A stretch of 36,467 nucleotides of DNA from an uncultured Clostridium sp. (GTDB lineage Bacteria > Bacillota > Clostridia > Peptostreptococcales > Peptostreptococcaceae). The position numbers and the translations under genes are program-made. The stretch covers positions 1 through 36,467 of the forward strand of contig USRS01000012.1 in assembly GCA_900557165.1 (NCBI GenBank), given 5' to 3'. The notes under the pieces were generated by a model, which was not told the DNA's origin, did not search any database, and saw only the letters and a program-made list of their open reading frames with translations. Of the stretch, positions 16,580 through 25,637 are shown one piece after another. Every line of letters starts with the position of its first letter. Position 1 is the first letter of the stretch.

Positions 16580-17530
16580 ATGAGTAAAATAACTAAATTT
16601 TTTGATATTTATGGTATGAAATGTCATTCATGTGAATTATCTGTTGAGCATGAGATTAATAAGCTTAAGGGTATAAGTAATGTAAGTGCTGATCATGAAA
16701 ATTCTATGGTTATTGTTACATATGATGATGATTTTTGTGATGATAATAAAATAAAAAATGCTATTAAAAATTCTGGTTTTTCATCTAGCAATAATATGCT
16801 TATAAAAGTACTTAGTTTAAGTATAATTATAATATCTATGTTTTTCCTGGGAAATAATCCTTTGACAGGTAAGCAAGTTTCTTTTTCTAGTATTGAAACT
16901 TCTTTTATTATGTTGTTTATTTTAGGTTTTTTCACTTCATTTCATTGTATTGGTATGTGTGGTGGAATTTTACTTACTCAAACAATAAATAAAAAAGATG
17001 ATAGTATTTGTAAAAAATCTTCTTTTATGACTGCACTTAGATATAATTGTGGTCGTATAATTTCTTATACTATTATAGGTGGAGTTGTAGGATCTTTAGG
17101 TTCTATTTTTTCTGCAACTACACAAATACAAAACTTTATTAAAATTGTTGCAGGAGTATTTTTGATAATTTCTGGACTTCATATGATAGGTATTAAAATT
17201 TTCAACAATATTCATATTCCAACTTTCTTTAAAAAAAGTACCTGTGTAAATAATCATAAAAATCCATTTATTATAGGTTATTTAAGTGGCTTTTTGCCAT
17301 GTGGTCCTCTACAAACTATGCAACTTTATGCTTTATCTAGTGGAAGCTTTATAATGGGTGCATCATCTATGTTTGTTTTTTCACTGGGAACTGTACCAGT
17401 TATGATGTTTTTTGCTTATTTTTCTTCTAGAATAAGTAATTCTTTCAGTGAAAAATTATTTAAATACTCTGGTATTTTAATTGTAATACTTGGAATCTTA
17501 ATTATGAAACCTGCCCTTAATTTTTCATAA
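16580..17530 (+). CDS. Heavy-metal-associated domain fused to TauE/SafE-like membrane transporter
   Basis: A 316-residue fusion. Residues 5-68 form a heavy-metal-associated domain with GMKCHSC (C15, C18), like the copper-chaperone domains of CopA. From about residue 75 follow six or seven membrane helices of the TauE/SafE-UreH-like family, with FHCIGMCGGILL, NCGRIISY and GFLPCGPLQTM motifs. The paired cysteines and the MCGG and LPCGP motifs in the membrane suggest metal handling; related proteins take part in copper delivery for oxidase assembly. Gene context (divergent from the copper regulator) supports copper trafficking or export rather than sulfite transport. TGAGGT precedes the ATG, and a strong terminator follows directly. 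Confidence 0.87.
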   Translation: MSKITKFFDIYGMKCHSCELSVEHEINKLKGISNVSADHENSMVIVTYDDDFCDDNKIKNAIKNSGFSSSNNMLIKVLSLSIIIISMFFLGNNPLTGKQVSFSSIETSFIMLFILGFFTSFHCIGMCGGILLTQTINKKDDSICKKSSFMTALRYNCGRIISYTIIGGVVGSLGSIFSATTQIQNFIKIVAGVFLIISGLHMIGIKIFNNIHIPTFFKKSTCVNNHKNPFIIGYLSGFLPCGPLQTMQLYALSSGSFIMGASSMFVFSLGTVPVMMFFAYFSSRISNSFSEKLFKYSGILIVILGILIMKPALNFS

Positions 17531-17561
17531 AACCTATCTAAAAATAATTTTTAGATAGGTT
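17531..17561 (+). terminator. Terminator of the HMA-TauE/SafE gene
   Basis: AACCTATCTAAAAA (17531-17544) pairs perfectly with 17548-17561 around a 3-nt loop, followed by CTTTTTACTTTTT. It starts directly after the stop codon. Confidence 0.88.
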
Positions 17562-17586
17562 CTTTTTACTTTTTATATAAAAATCA

Positions 17587-17625
17587 CCCCTTAAAGTAAT
17601 TTTTATGAAAAATTACTTTAAGGGG
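17587..17625 (-). terminator. Long terminator hairpin downstream of the GH53 operon
   Basis: An 18-bp perfect stem (17587-17604 with 17608-17625, 3-nt loop), starting CCCCTTAAAG, is followed on the minus strand by TGATTTTTATA. It ends the galactanase operon. Confidence 0.8.
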
Positions 17626-17689
17626 TTTAATTCAAGTAAAATTATAAATCATTTAAACCTTTTAATCTAATAAGTTAAGATTTATTTTA

Positions 17690-18352
17690 CTATTTCTTTA
17701 AAGTATATCCACTTTGCCATCCAGTAGATTTCTTAAATAAATTTTTATATGTTTTTAATTTTGAAGATGGAGCTTTAATAGTTGCTTTCTTATAAATTTT
17801 TGCAACAGCATTTTTCCCTACATTTTTTAAATTAGTACTATTAATTTCAATTGTTTTTAATTGATTACATCCATAGAAACTTTCTTGTCCAATATTTGTT
17901 ATATATTTTCCAAGTACAGCTTTTTTTACATAAGTATTTTTTCTAAATGCTTTACTTCCAATAGAACTTACTTTAAATGTCTTACCACTAACTTTTATAG
18001 TACTTGGCACAGTAATTGTATCTTTTTTACTGTTAGTTGGTATTGAAACAAGCTCTACTGTTCCTGTTCCATCAATTTTAGCATTAGTAACTTTATACTT
18101 CATTTCATCAATTGTATAAGCACTTAATTTTGCAATATTAATTTTAAATTGCTTTTTAATAGTTCCAGTATATTTGTCTTTACCTGTAATAGTAACTGTT
18201 GCTGTTCCAACTTCTTTATTATTTGAATATTTTACTGTATAGTCTTTATCTTTTACTAAAGTTTTTCCATTTACACGAACAACCATACCTTGTGTATGTG
18301 CTTTTCCTGTATAAGATTTATCCTTGATATTAGACACAGTTGCAGATGAAAT
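17690..18352 (-). repeat. C-terminal cassette, copy 1
   Basis: These 663 bases encode the last 220 residues (Ig-like unit plus leucine-rich repeats). They match 20034-20696 with no length change; by eye the two differ at about 35 of 220 residues (roughly 84 percent identical). Confidence 0.85.
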
Positions 18353-19969
18353 AGATATAGCCTTAGATTTTGTATAAGTTGCATTTATTATAACAGCATC
18401 TTCATCTGAAGAAACTAGTTTAACCTTGCATTTTGGAGTATCATAGCCATCTATTTCTGGTAAATTTAGCGACACTTTATTTCCTACTTCTATTTTTGCA
18501 ATGTAGTTTGTTCCAATCTCTTGGTTATCTTTATTTAATAGCCTTACAACTACTGTCTTTTGATCACCTTTTTTACTTTGTGAATTCTTATAAAATTTTA
18601 GAGATTGTAATGCATGTCCATTTATATCAAATAATGCCTGGTTATCCCAACTAGATCCACCCCATGCTGGATTTCCGTTATAATACATTTTAGAATCTGG
18701 GAAATATCCTAAAGCACCTTTTGAGGCCCATCCTGTACCATATTTATCAGCAATTTCTTTATTATATTCCCAGTTATTCCATCCTGCTTTTACTGGAATC
18801 CATGCTGGTTCCCAATAAAATGCACCTAATCCATTATCTTGATTCCCTAAAGTATCATATAAATCTTTTAGCATATTAGCCTGACCTTGTGCTGTTAAAG
18901 GATATGCACTTGTATTTTCCCATTCTCCAACAGCATTTGGAGTTCCATCTGCATCTTTTACTGTTGTTAACCAAGAAGTCTCTAAAACTACAAATAATTT
19001 TCCATAGTCTGCAGCTAGTTTTTGTACCTTTGTTAATGTTTCTGGAGTATTTGCTTTTTTATCTGTAGACCAATATGGATAATAAGAACTTCCTAAAACA
19101 TCGTAATATACATCATCTCTTTCCCAAGTATCCATAATCTCTTTAAATTTCTTCACATTTGGTGTTTCAAGCTGTAAAACAACTAATGCATCAGATACTT
19201 CTTTTACAGCTTTTGAGCCTGCAGATAAATATTTATTTACTTGTTTAGATTTTGATTCATTAGCCCATATACCTTTGTAAGATTCTCCTGCATCACGATT
19301 AGTCGTAATTCCAAGCATACCATTTGTTATTTCATTACCTATTTGGACCATTCCAATTTCAACACCAGTTTGTTGGAATTTTTCAATAGTTTCTTTTGTA
19401 TATTCATATACATTTTGTGCCATTTTATCTGAATCATTTTTATCATCTTCCCATGCTTTTGGAATAATTTGCTGTGCTGGATCTGCCCAGAAGTCAGAAT
19501 AATGGAAATCTAGTAACATTTTCATTCCATATTTTGCAGCTTCCTTAGCAATCGCTAAACCACTTTCCACATCACAAGTTCCACCACCGTATGTTTCACC
19601 GTCTTCATTATAAGGATCATTCCAAATACGTACTCTTATATAATTTACGCCATTATCATGAAGAATGTTAATAAGTGACTCTTCTTTTCCTTCATAGTTA
19701 TAAAATTTTACACCTGCTTTTTTCAAAGCTGTATAAGATGATATATCAACCCCTCGAATAGAAGATGAATACATAGTAGAAATCTCATCAATATCAACTT
19801 TTTGATCTTTTAATCCTGTTTCACCACCATATTGATATGGATCTTTCCATTCTTCATTTTCAATTATCAATTCTTCACTTATAGTATTTGCCTGTATGTA
19901 GGATGTATTCGCCGCTCCTAAAACCATAACAGATGCTAAAAATAGACTCAGTATATTTTTCTTTTTCAT
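17690..19969 (-). CDS. Secreted GH53 arabinogalactan endo-beta-1,4-galactanase with C-terminal repeats
   Basis: A protein of about 759 residues. A signal peptide (residues 1-28) is followed by the GH53 TIM-barrel (about 70-460) with both catalytic glutamates: acid/base in QIGNEI (E213) and nucleophile in VLETSW (E330). GAFYWEPAWIP is also conserved. GH53 enzymes cut the beta-1,4-galactan side chains of pectin outside the cell. After the barrel come a beta-rich unit (470-535), an Ig-like YTGKAHTQ...KYSNN unit (541-610) and BspA-type leucine-rich repeats (about 665-745) ending in a lysine-rich tail, likely for attachment to wall or substrate. No sortase motif. Of two adjacent ATGs the second (19967-19969) has the better spacing from AAGGGAG. 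It follows its larger paralogue by 64 nt, as an operon. Confidence 0.93.
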   Translation of the reverse strand: MKKKNILSLFLASVMVLGAANTSYIQANTISEELIIENEEWKDPYQYGGETGLKDQKVDIDEISTMYSSSIRGVDISSYTALKKAGVKFYNYEGKEESLINILHDNGVNYIRVRIWNDPYNEDGETYGGGTCDVESGLAIAKEAAKYGMKMLLDFHYSDFWADPAQQIIPKAWEDDKNDSDKMAQNVYEYTKETIEKFQQTGVEIGMVQIGNEITNGMLGITTNRDAGESYKGIWANESKSKQVNKYLSAGSKAVKEVSDALVVLQLETPNVKKFKEIMDTWERDDVYYDVLGSSYYPYWSTDKKANTPETLTKVQKLAADYGKLFVVLETSWLTTVKDADGTPNAVGEWENTSAYPLTAQGQANMLKDLYDTLGNQDNGLGAFYWEPAWIPVKAGWNNWEYNKEIADKYGTGWASKGALGYFPDSKMYYNGNPAWGGSSWDNQALFDINGHALQSLKFYKNSQSKKGDQKTVVVRLLNKDNQEIGTNYIAKIEVGNKVSLNLPEIDGYDTPKCKVKLVSSDEDAVIINATYTKSKAISISSATVSNIKDKSYTGKAHTQGMVVRVNGKTLVKDKDYTVKYSNNKEVGTATVTITGKDKYTGTIKKQFKINIAKLSAYTIDEMKYKVTNAKIDGTGTVELVSIPTNSKKDTITVPSTIKVSGKTFKVSSIGSKAFRKNTYVKKAVLGKYITNIGQESFYGCNQLKTIEINSTNLKNVGKNAVAKIYKKATIKAPSSKLKTYKNLFKKSTGWQSGYTLKK

Positions 19970-20033
19970 CATAGTCTCCCTTATACATTCTTTTCTGCTA
20001 AATATTATCCTTAGAAAAAATATTTCATTTTTA

Positions 20034-20696
20034 CTAACGTTTAATTATATATCCATTTTGCCATCCAGTTGATTTTTTAAATAAATTCTTATATGTTTTT
20101 AATTTTGAAGATGGAACTTTTATATATGCTTTTTTATACATTTTTGCAATAGCATTTTTACCTACACTTTTTAGGTTAGTACTTTTAATTTCTATAGTTT
20201 TTAATTGATTACATCCATAAAAACTTTCTTGTCCAATATTTGTTATGTATTTTCCAAGTACTACCTTCTTCACATAAGTATTTTTTCTAAATACTTTACT
20301 TCCAATAGAGCTTACTCTAAATGTCTTATTGCTAATTTTTATAGTATTTGGCACAACAATTGTAGATTTTTTGCTATTACCTCCTATTGAAACAAGCTCT
20401 ACTGTTCCTGTTCCATCAATTTTAGCATTTGTAACTTTATACTTCATTCCATTAATTGTATAACTACTTGATTTTGCAATACTAATTTTAAATTGCTTCT
20501 TAATAGTTCCAGTATAATTACCTTTACCTGTAATAGTAACTGTTGCTGTTCCTACTTCTTTATTGTTTGAATATTTTACTGTATAGTCTTTATCTTTTTC
20601 TAAAGTTTTTTCATTTATACGAACAGCAATATCTTGAGTATGTGCTTTTCCTGTATAAAAATTATCTTTTATATTAGATACTGTTGCAGAAGAAAT
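20034..20696 (-). repeat. C-terminal cassette, copy 2
   Basis: Counterpart of 17690-18352, same length and frame. The cassettes appear more alike than the catalytic domains upstream, pointing to recent duplication or gene conversion. Confidence 0.85.
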
Positions 20697-23276
20697 ATCC
20701 TTTTTATTTACCGATTCATATACTGCATCAATAAAATTAACATCATCTTCAGAAGAAATATCAGATATTTTATATTCAGGTGTAATATATCCTTCAACTT
20801 CGGGTAAAGTTATAGATTTTATAGATCTTCCATCTATTTTTGTCAAATAATTCGAACGGAGTTTATTTCCATATTCATCTAAAATTCTCACTACTAAAAT
20901 CTTTTCTTTTTTCTTTGTTACTGATTGCTTATAGAATTTTAAAGACTGTAGTGCATGACCATTCATATCAAATAATGTTTGATTATCCCAAGAAGATCCT
21001 CCCCAAGATGGATTTCCTTCATAATATAATGTATCGTCTGGATAATATCCAACAGCACCTTTCGATGCCCATCCTGTTCCATATATATCTGCAATTTCTT
21101 TATTATACTTCCAGTTAGACCAGCCTGCTTTTACTGGAATCCATGCCGGTTCCCAATAAAAAGCTCCTAGTCCATTATTATACTTAGATAAAGTTTGGTA
21201 TAAACCTGTCAACATGTCAACTTGACCTTGTACGCTTACTGAATAATCTCCCATAAGATTATTGTCTGAAATATTATTAGGTGTTCCATCTGCATCCTTT
21301 GTTGTATTTACCCAAGCTGTTTCCAAAACAGTTACGAATTTTCCATATTCTTGCGCTAATTCAAGAACTTTTTCTAAAGTACCTGTTGTATTCCACCAAT
21401 AAGCATAATGAGATGTTCCTAATATATCATAGTCAACATTATCTCTTTCCCATCCATTCATAATTGTTCTATATTTATCTATATTTTGTGTTTCTAAATG
21501 AAGTGCTATTAATGCATTTGGAGCTATATCTCTTACAGCTTGACATCCTTTTGCTAAATATTTGTTGACAATTTTACTATTTTCAACGTTTTTCCCAGAA
21601 TCAGTCGATATACCAAGCATTCCTTTTGTAATTTCATTACCAACTTGAACCATACCAATCTCTATACCTGTTTCTTGGAATTTTTCAATAACTTCTTTTG
21701 TGTAACCATATACATGTTGTGCCATTTTTTCTTGATCATTTGCATCCTTTTTCCAAGCTTTTGGGATTACTTGATTTTGTGGGTCTGCCCAAAAATCAGA
21801 ATAATGGAAATCTACTAAAAGCTTCATATTATATTTAGCTGCTTCTCTTGCAATTTCTAAACCACTTTCAATATCACATGCACCACCACCATAAGTTTCT
21901 CCTTTTTCATTATAAGGATCATTCCATACACGAATTCTTATGTAGTTTACTCCATTATCTGCAAGTATTTTAATTAAAGATTCTTCTTCTCCATTAAAGT
22001 TATAGTACTTTACTCCAGCCTTTTTTAACACTGTATAAGAAGAAACATCAACACCTCTAATAGCATCTGAAGATAATTCATTAATTCTTTTAATTGCTAC
22101 TTCTTGTTCCTTTAATCCTGACTCTCCACCATATTCATATGGATCCTTTGCCTCTTCTTCTACCTCATTATCTATACTTAGTCCTTTTGCTAAAGCAAAT
22201 ATAGAAAGGGATTGAACAGCTTTTCCATCTTCATCAAAGAAAGATGTCCAAGAGCCTACATTTTCTGCATCTGTATAAACTAATCCACCAGCATTATTTT
22301 CACTAATACCTGCTTCTAATAATTCATATATACTATTAGCTTGACTATAGATAGATGCACTACCTTCATCATCTTGTCTTGCATATTTTATACTAGAAAT
22401 ATATAATTGTGTATTTTTACCTGATGATTTTTCTTCTTCCTCAAAAGCTTTTCTCATATCGTTAATATAAGAAACTGTGTTATCTGTTGGATAAATATTT
22501 ACACCAATATAGTCAAAATCAACACCAAGATAATCTTCATTTAATTTTTGTAAAACCCATTTAATATCTTCTGGAGTTTTTTCTTGGAATATACTAGCAG
22601 AGACTTTTATTCCCTTCTCTTGTGCAATTGATGCAATCTTAGCCATAGCTTCCCATCCTTTATATGCACTCTCTCCTTCATAACCTAAAAAGTTATAATT
22701 TACTTCATTTCCGATAGTTAATATATCAAGCTTTACATCAGCTTTTTCTAATTGTTCTAAAACATTTTTTGTATAGTCACAAGCTTTTGTAGTAATATCA
22801 TTTTCATTAACCCATGTTTTAGGTAAATCTTGCTTATTTCCATAAGTCATTTCATCAGAATATAATAATACCATATTTGTTTTTAATCCTGATTTTTGAG
22901 CTTCTTTTAAAGTTTTAATTGCATTTTCTAGAGAAATTATACTTTCATCATCTGTAGATACTTTTACAGAAATAGTATTAATTCCTTGACTTTTAACAAA
23001 ATCAAATAAAGTATCACTGATATCATTATTTTTATAGTCTTTATATGTTTTTCCCCATATTAAATCTTGTTGGTAATTACTAAAGTCTGCTCCTAAAATT
23101 GTATTTTCTGATATGTTAGAAATCTTTGGATATTTATTTGTAGTTATTGTACCTGAAATATTACTTATTCTAGATACTTCACTCGTTGTGTTTGCATGTG
23201 CTATATAGGATGTATTTATCGTTCCTAAAGCCATGATAGATGCTAAAAATAGACTTGTTATCTTCCCCTTAATCAT
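20034..23276 (-). CDS. Large secreted GH53 galactanase with an extra N-terminal GH53-like pseudo-domain
   Basis: A 1,080-residue protein. After the signal peptide (1-29), residues about 60-365 form a GH53-like barrel: GADFSNYQ, LTIGNEVNYNFLG with E191, DFDYIGVNIYP. Where the nucleophile should be, the strand reads LYISSIKY, with serine (S295) replacing glutamate, and the later WEP is TDA, so this unit is probably non-catalytic. Residues about 405-780 form a complete GH53 domain with E548 (QVGNEI) and E652 (VLETAW). A beta-rich unit (790-855), an Ig-like unit (861-930) and leucine-rich repeats to the C-terminus match its smaller paralogue. Predicted extracellular pectic-galactan hydrolase. AAAGGGGAT precedes the ATG. 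It is the first gene of a two-gene operon with a promoter at 23313-23341. Confidence 0.92.
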   Translation of the reverse strand: MIKGKITSLFLASIMALGTINTSYIAHANTTSEVSRISNISGTITTNKYPKISNISENTILGADFSNYQQDLIWGKTYKDYKNNDISDTLFDFVKSQGINTISVKVSTDDESIISLENAIKTLKEAQKSGLKTNMVLLYSDEMTYGNKQDLPKTWVNENDITTKACDYTKNVLEQLEKADVKLDILTIGNEVNYNFLGYEGESAYKGWEAMAKIASIAQEKGIKVSASIFQEKTPEDIKWVLQKLNEDYLGVDFDYIGVNIYPTDNTVSYINDMRKAFEEEEKSSGKNTQLYISSIKYARQDDEGSASIYSQANSIYELLEAGISENNAGGLVYTDAENVGSWTSFFDEDGKAVQSLSIFALAKGLSIDNEVEEEAKDPYEYGGESGLKEQEVAIKRINELSSDAIRGVDVSSYTVLKKAGVKYYNFNGEEESLIKILADNGVNYIRIRVWNDPYNEKGETYGGGACDIESGLEIAREAAKYNMKLLVDFHYSDFWADPQNQVIPKAWKKDANDQEKMAQHVYGYTKEVIEKFQETGIEIGMVQVGNEITKGMLGISTDSGKNVENSKIVNKYLAKGCQAVRDIAPNALIALHLETQNIDKYRTIMNGWERDNVDYDILGTSHYAYWWNTTGTLEKVLELAQEYGKFVTVLETAWVNTTKDADGTPNNISDNNLMGDYSVSVQGQVDMLTGLYQTLSKYNNGLGAFYWEPAWIPVKAGWSNWKYNKEIADIYGTGWASKGAVGYYPDDTLYYEGNPSWGGSSWDNQTLFDMNGHALQSLKFYKQSVTKKKEKILVVRILDEYGNKLRSNYLTKIDGRSIKSITLPEVEGYITPEYKISDISSEDDVNFIDAVYESVNKKDISSATVSNIKDNFYTGKAHTQDIAVRINEKTLEKDKDYTVKYSNNKEVGTATVTITGKGNYTGTIKKQFKISIAKSSSYTINGMKYKVTNAKIDGTGTVELVSIGGNSKKSTIVVPNTIKISNKTFRVSSIGSKVFRKNTYVKKVVLGKYITNIGQESFYGCNQLKTIEIKSTNLKSVGKNAIAKMYKKAYIKVPSSKLKTYKNLFKKSTGWQNGYIIKR

Positions 23277-23312
23277 ATTTACATTAATCCCCTTTTAATT
23301 CCATTTTTTACC

Positions 23313-23341
23313 ATACTATCATAAATTTATTTTGAAGTAAA
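23313..23341 (-). promoter_or_regulatory. Promoter of the GH53 operon
   Basis: On the minus strand TTTACT (23336-23341) is followed after 17 nt by TAGTAT (23313-23318) with an extended TG element, about 35 nt before the start codon. No catabolite-repression cre site was recognised nearby. Confidence 0.55.
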
Positions 23342-23464
23342 CTATATAACATAATTTATTTATATACTTTATTTTAAATTCCAATTCTATTTATTCTAAT
23401 TTTATATTAATTAGTTTATATTTCTATAATGTTATTCCAATAAAATTCACGCTTAGGTTTATAT

Positions 23465-23505
23465 AAAAATAAACCTATAAATTATCAATCTATAGGTTTA
23501 TTTTT
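23465..23505 (-). terminator. Terminator of the jelly-roll protein gene
   Basis: AAAAATAAACCTATA (23465-23479) pairs perfectly with 23491-23505. On the minus strand it ends in TTTTTATATAAA. A further AGGTTTAT copy next to it could form an alternative stem. Confidence 0.8.
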
Positions 23506-23507
23506 CA

Positions 23508-24092
23508 TTAAATTACTTTTTCAACTATTAATACTAGATCTGTTATCAAGATTTGATTTAAAATAACTTTATCAAATTCAAATTCATCTAATATAATATT
23601 AATTTTATAAGGTAAATCTTCTTCAATAATTTGAAGTTTCTTTCCTTGTATTGTATTTACTATTTCTTCACTTTCACCATCTATAATAGCTGGTATCGTT
23701 ATGGTGTTTGAAATTGCAAATATATCTTCTTTATTTCCATTTATAATAAAGTTTACTCTAAATATATCCCCCTCTTTTGCATTTTCATTAAACTTAAAGC
23801 TATATTTTAAAGAAATATATATGGAATAAACTCCTGATTCATCAATTATTAATGTATCATTAGGATGCTGTAAGGAACTTGATTCTACTTTATATCCAAC
23901 AGTATTTATATCAGGTTCTTTGGCTGTCAGATGTAAATTATTATAACTAGTTATACCTTGGAAAAATTCAGGATCATTAATTTGAACTATATTTATATCT
24001 TTTGATTTTAAATAACAACAATCTTTATTATTATAGCAAAACTTTCCACAATCACATAAACAAGGTTTTTTATTTTTATAATCATCACTCAT
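23508..24092 (-). CDS. Cysteine-rich N-terminus with C1q/BclA-like beta domain (possible spore-surface protein)
   Basis: I do not recognise a specific family. The 194-residue protein starts with a cysteine cluster (C11, C13, C15, C19, C25, C26), followed by about 150 residues predicted as all-beta. The core (LIIDESGVYSIYISLKY near 82-98, then alternating hydrophobic strands to the C-terminus) resembles the jelly-roll fold of C1q/TNF-like domains found at the end of exosporium and collagen-like proteins of spore formers. There is no signal peptide, which would fit assembly onto the spore from the mother cell. GAGGAGAT lies 11-13 nt before the ATG, a rather long spacing. It has its own terminator and seems monocistronic. 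The spore link is inference only. Confidence 0.6.
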   Translation of the reverse strand: MSDDYKNKKPCLCDCGKFCYNNKDCCYLKSKDINIVQINDPEFFQGITSYNNLHLTAKEPDINTVGYKVESSSLQHPNDTLIIDESGVYSIYISLKYSFKFNENAKEGDIFRVNFIINGNKEDIFAISNTITIPAIIDGESEEIVNTIQGKKLQIIEEDLPYKINIILDEFEFDKVILNQILITDLVLIVEKVI

Positions 24093-24213
24093 TAAGCTAA
24101 TTCATCTCCTCTTATATTTAAGTATCATATTTTAAAAATACTTCTACCATATTTTATTCTCCATTAGTTTTTTAGTGACATCATTAGATATATTTTTTAA
24201 GTTTTATATAAAT

Positions 24214-24256
24214 AAAAATAAGCTAAACTTAATCTACTCAGGCTTAGCTTATTTTT
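24214..24256 (-). terminator. Terminator of the kinase gene
   Basis: AAAAATAAGCTAA (24214-24226) pairs perfectly with TTAGCTTATTTTT (24244-24256) and leads into a T-rich tract on the minus strand. Confidence 0.8.
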
Positions 24257-24287
24257 ATCTACATAACTATATAATTTAATAATTTCA

Positions 24288-24884
24288 TTACTTGGATTTT
24301 CTTTCGATAAAATCAATAATAATTCTTACAGCTTCATCAATTCCCATAAAACCAGTATCCAAACAAATATGATAATTTTTAGCGTCCCCCCATGAACTGT
24401 CCGTATAATATTTATAATATGATGATCTTTCTTTATCAATTTTTTTCACTATAGAAGCACTCTTTTGTGATAATATACCATGTTCTTCTATAGCTCTCTT
24501 TCTTCTAAATTCAAAATCTGCATGTATAAATATGTTTACTACGTTATCATAATCTCTCAAGGCATAATCTGCAGCTCTTCCTACAAATATACAAGATTTT
24601 TCACTTGCAAGCTTTTGAATTAAATTAAATTGTTTTAAAAATAGTTGATGATTAATAGGTAGTGTACTAGTATTTGCATCATACCCAAAATAACTTAAAA
24701 CTTTTAAAGGCTTTTCATCAAATTTTTCAAAATACTCTTTACAATATCCACTTTCTTTAGCCACTATAGTTAATAGCTCTTTATCATAACATGGTATATC
24801 AAAGTATTTTGATAATTGTCTGCCAATTTCTCCTCCACCACTTCCATATTCTCTTCCAATTGTGATTACAAATTTATCGTTCAT
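24288..24884 (-). CDS. Cytidylate kinase-like P-loop protein
   Basis: A 198-residue P-loop NTPase of the cytidylate-kinase-like family. The nucleotide-binding loop GREYGSGGGEIG is at residues 10-21, a CIFVGRAADYAL segment lies near 98-110, and RRKRAIEEHG supplies lid arginines. It is not the housekeeping Cmk, which has a different core and length; these clostridial homologues have no settled substrate and may phosphorylate a nucleoside monophosphate or another small molecule. GGGGAGAT precedes the ATG. It starts 27 nt after the HAD phosphatase stop, so the two are likely one operon. Confidence 0.87.
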   Translation of the reverse strand: MNDKFVITIGREYGSGGGEIGRQLSKYFDIPCYDKELLTIVAKESGYCKEYFEKFDEKPLKVLSYFGYDANTSTLPINHQLFLKQFNLIQKLASEKSCIFVGRAADYALRDYDNVVNIFIHADFEFRRKRAIEEHGILSQKSASIVKKIDKERSSYYKYYTDSSWGDAKNYHICLDTGFMGIDEAVRIIIDFIERKSK

Positions 24885-24911
24885 ATATCTCCCCGCCTTA
24901 TAATATTTTTA

Positions 24912-25556
24912 CTAAATAACTTCTAGTATATCTGATAAGTTATCTACTATCTTAATATTATTATATTCATTAAAGTCTTTTTGTGTTGTAGTTCCTGTTG
25001 TAACACCTATAAAGTCAATATGACCATTTTCTGCTGCCTTAGCATCTATATAACTATCTCCCACATATAATACATCTTCTTTATTACAGTTAAAATATTC
25101 TAAAGATTTTAGAAGCCCTTCTGGATTTGGCTTATGGGTTGTAACATTTTCATATCCTATAATGTAATCAACATATTTTCTACAATTTAAATGTTCTAAA
25201 ATTTTATCAATTCTACTTCCCATTCTACTTGATACTATGCCAATTTTTATTTGCTTTTCTTTTAGAGATTTCAAAGTTTTTTTTGTATCTTCAAATAAAA
25301 CTGTATTTTGTATTGTTATTTCATCTGATTTTACTCTATAAACTCTTACAAATTCATTAATTTTACCTTTGTCTTTTATTTCGGTTAATAATGAAAATGC
25401 ATCATCTAAGGTCATACCTATAGTTTTTATAACTTTTTGTCTATCAAAACCTTCTAAATGCATAGTTTCAAAAGTATACCTAAAACATTCTACAATTGGT
25501 TTTGTCGTATCTACTAAAGTATAGTCAAAATCAAATAAACATAATTTATATTTCAT
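24912..25556 (-). CDS. HAD-superfamily hydrolase, phosphoglycolate phosphatase-like
   Basis: A 214-residue subfamily IA haloacid dehalogenase-like phosphatase. The DxDxT nucleophile motif is FDFDYT (D9, D11), motif II is IVSSR, and the metal-binding motif is YVGDSYIDAKAA near the C-terminus. The cap is helical, as in Gph or PpaX enzymes. The start is moved to the ATG at 25554-25556, because GGGGGAC stands directly before it and the in-frame ATG 21 nt upstream lacks a ribosome binding site. Likely substrate is a small phosphometabolite (phosphoglycolate, pyrophosphate or sugar phosphate). Co-transcribed with the downstream kinase-like gene. Confidence 0.9.
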   Translation of the reverse strand: MKYKLCLFDFDYTLVDTTKPIVECFRYTFETMHLEGFDRQKVIKTIGMTLDDAFSLLTEIKDKGKINEFVRVYRVKSDEITIQNTVLFEDTKKTLKSLKEKQIKIGIVSSRMGSRIDKILEHLNCRKYVDYIIGYENVTTHKPNPEGLLKSLEYFNCNKEDVLYVGDSYIDAKAAENGHIDFIGVTTGTTTQKDFNEYNNIKIVDNLSDILEVI

Positions 25557-25637
25557 ATAGTCCCCCAAATTAGTCATTTATTATTAATAGTATCACAACT
25601 ATAATTTTTTTGACATAATTATAGAGGGATTAGCCTC

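Noticed and set aside
17861..18046. Plus-strand open frames within the galactanase genes (also near 20205 and 21281) and within ptsI
   Set aside because: No ribosome binding sites, no recognisable protein, and they lie antisense to strong coding sequence; shadow frames.
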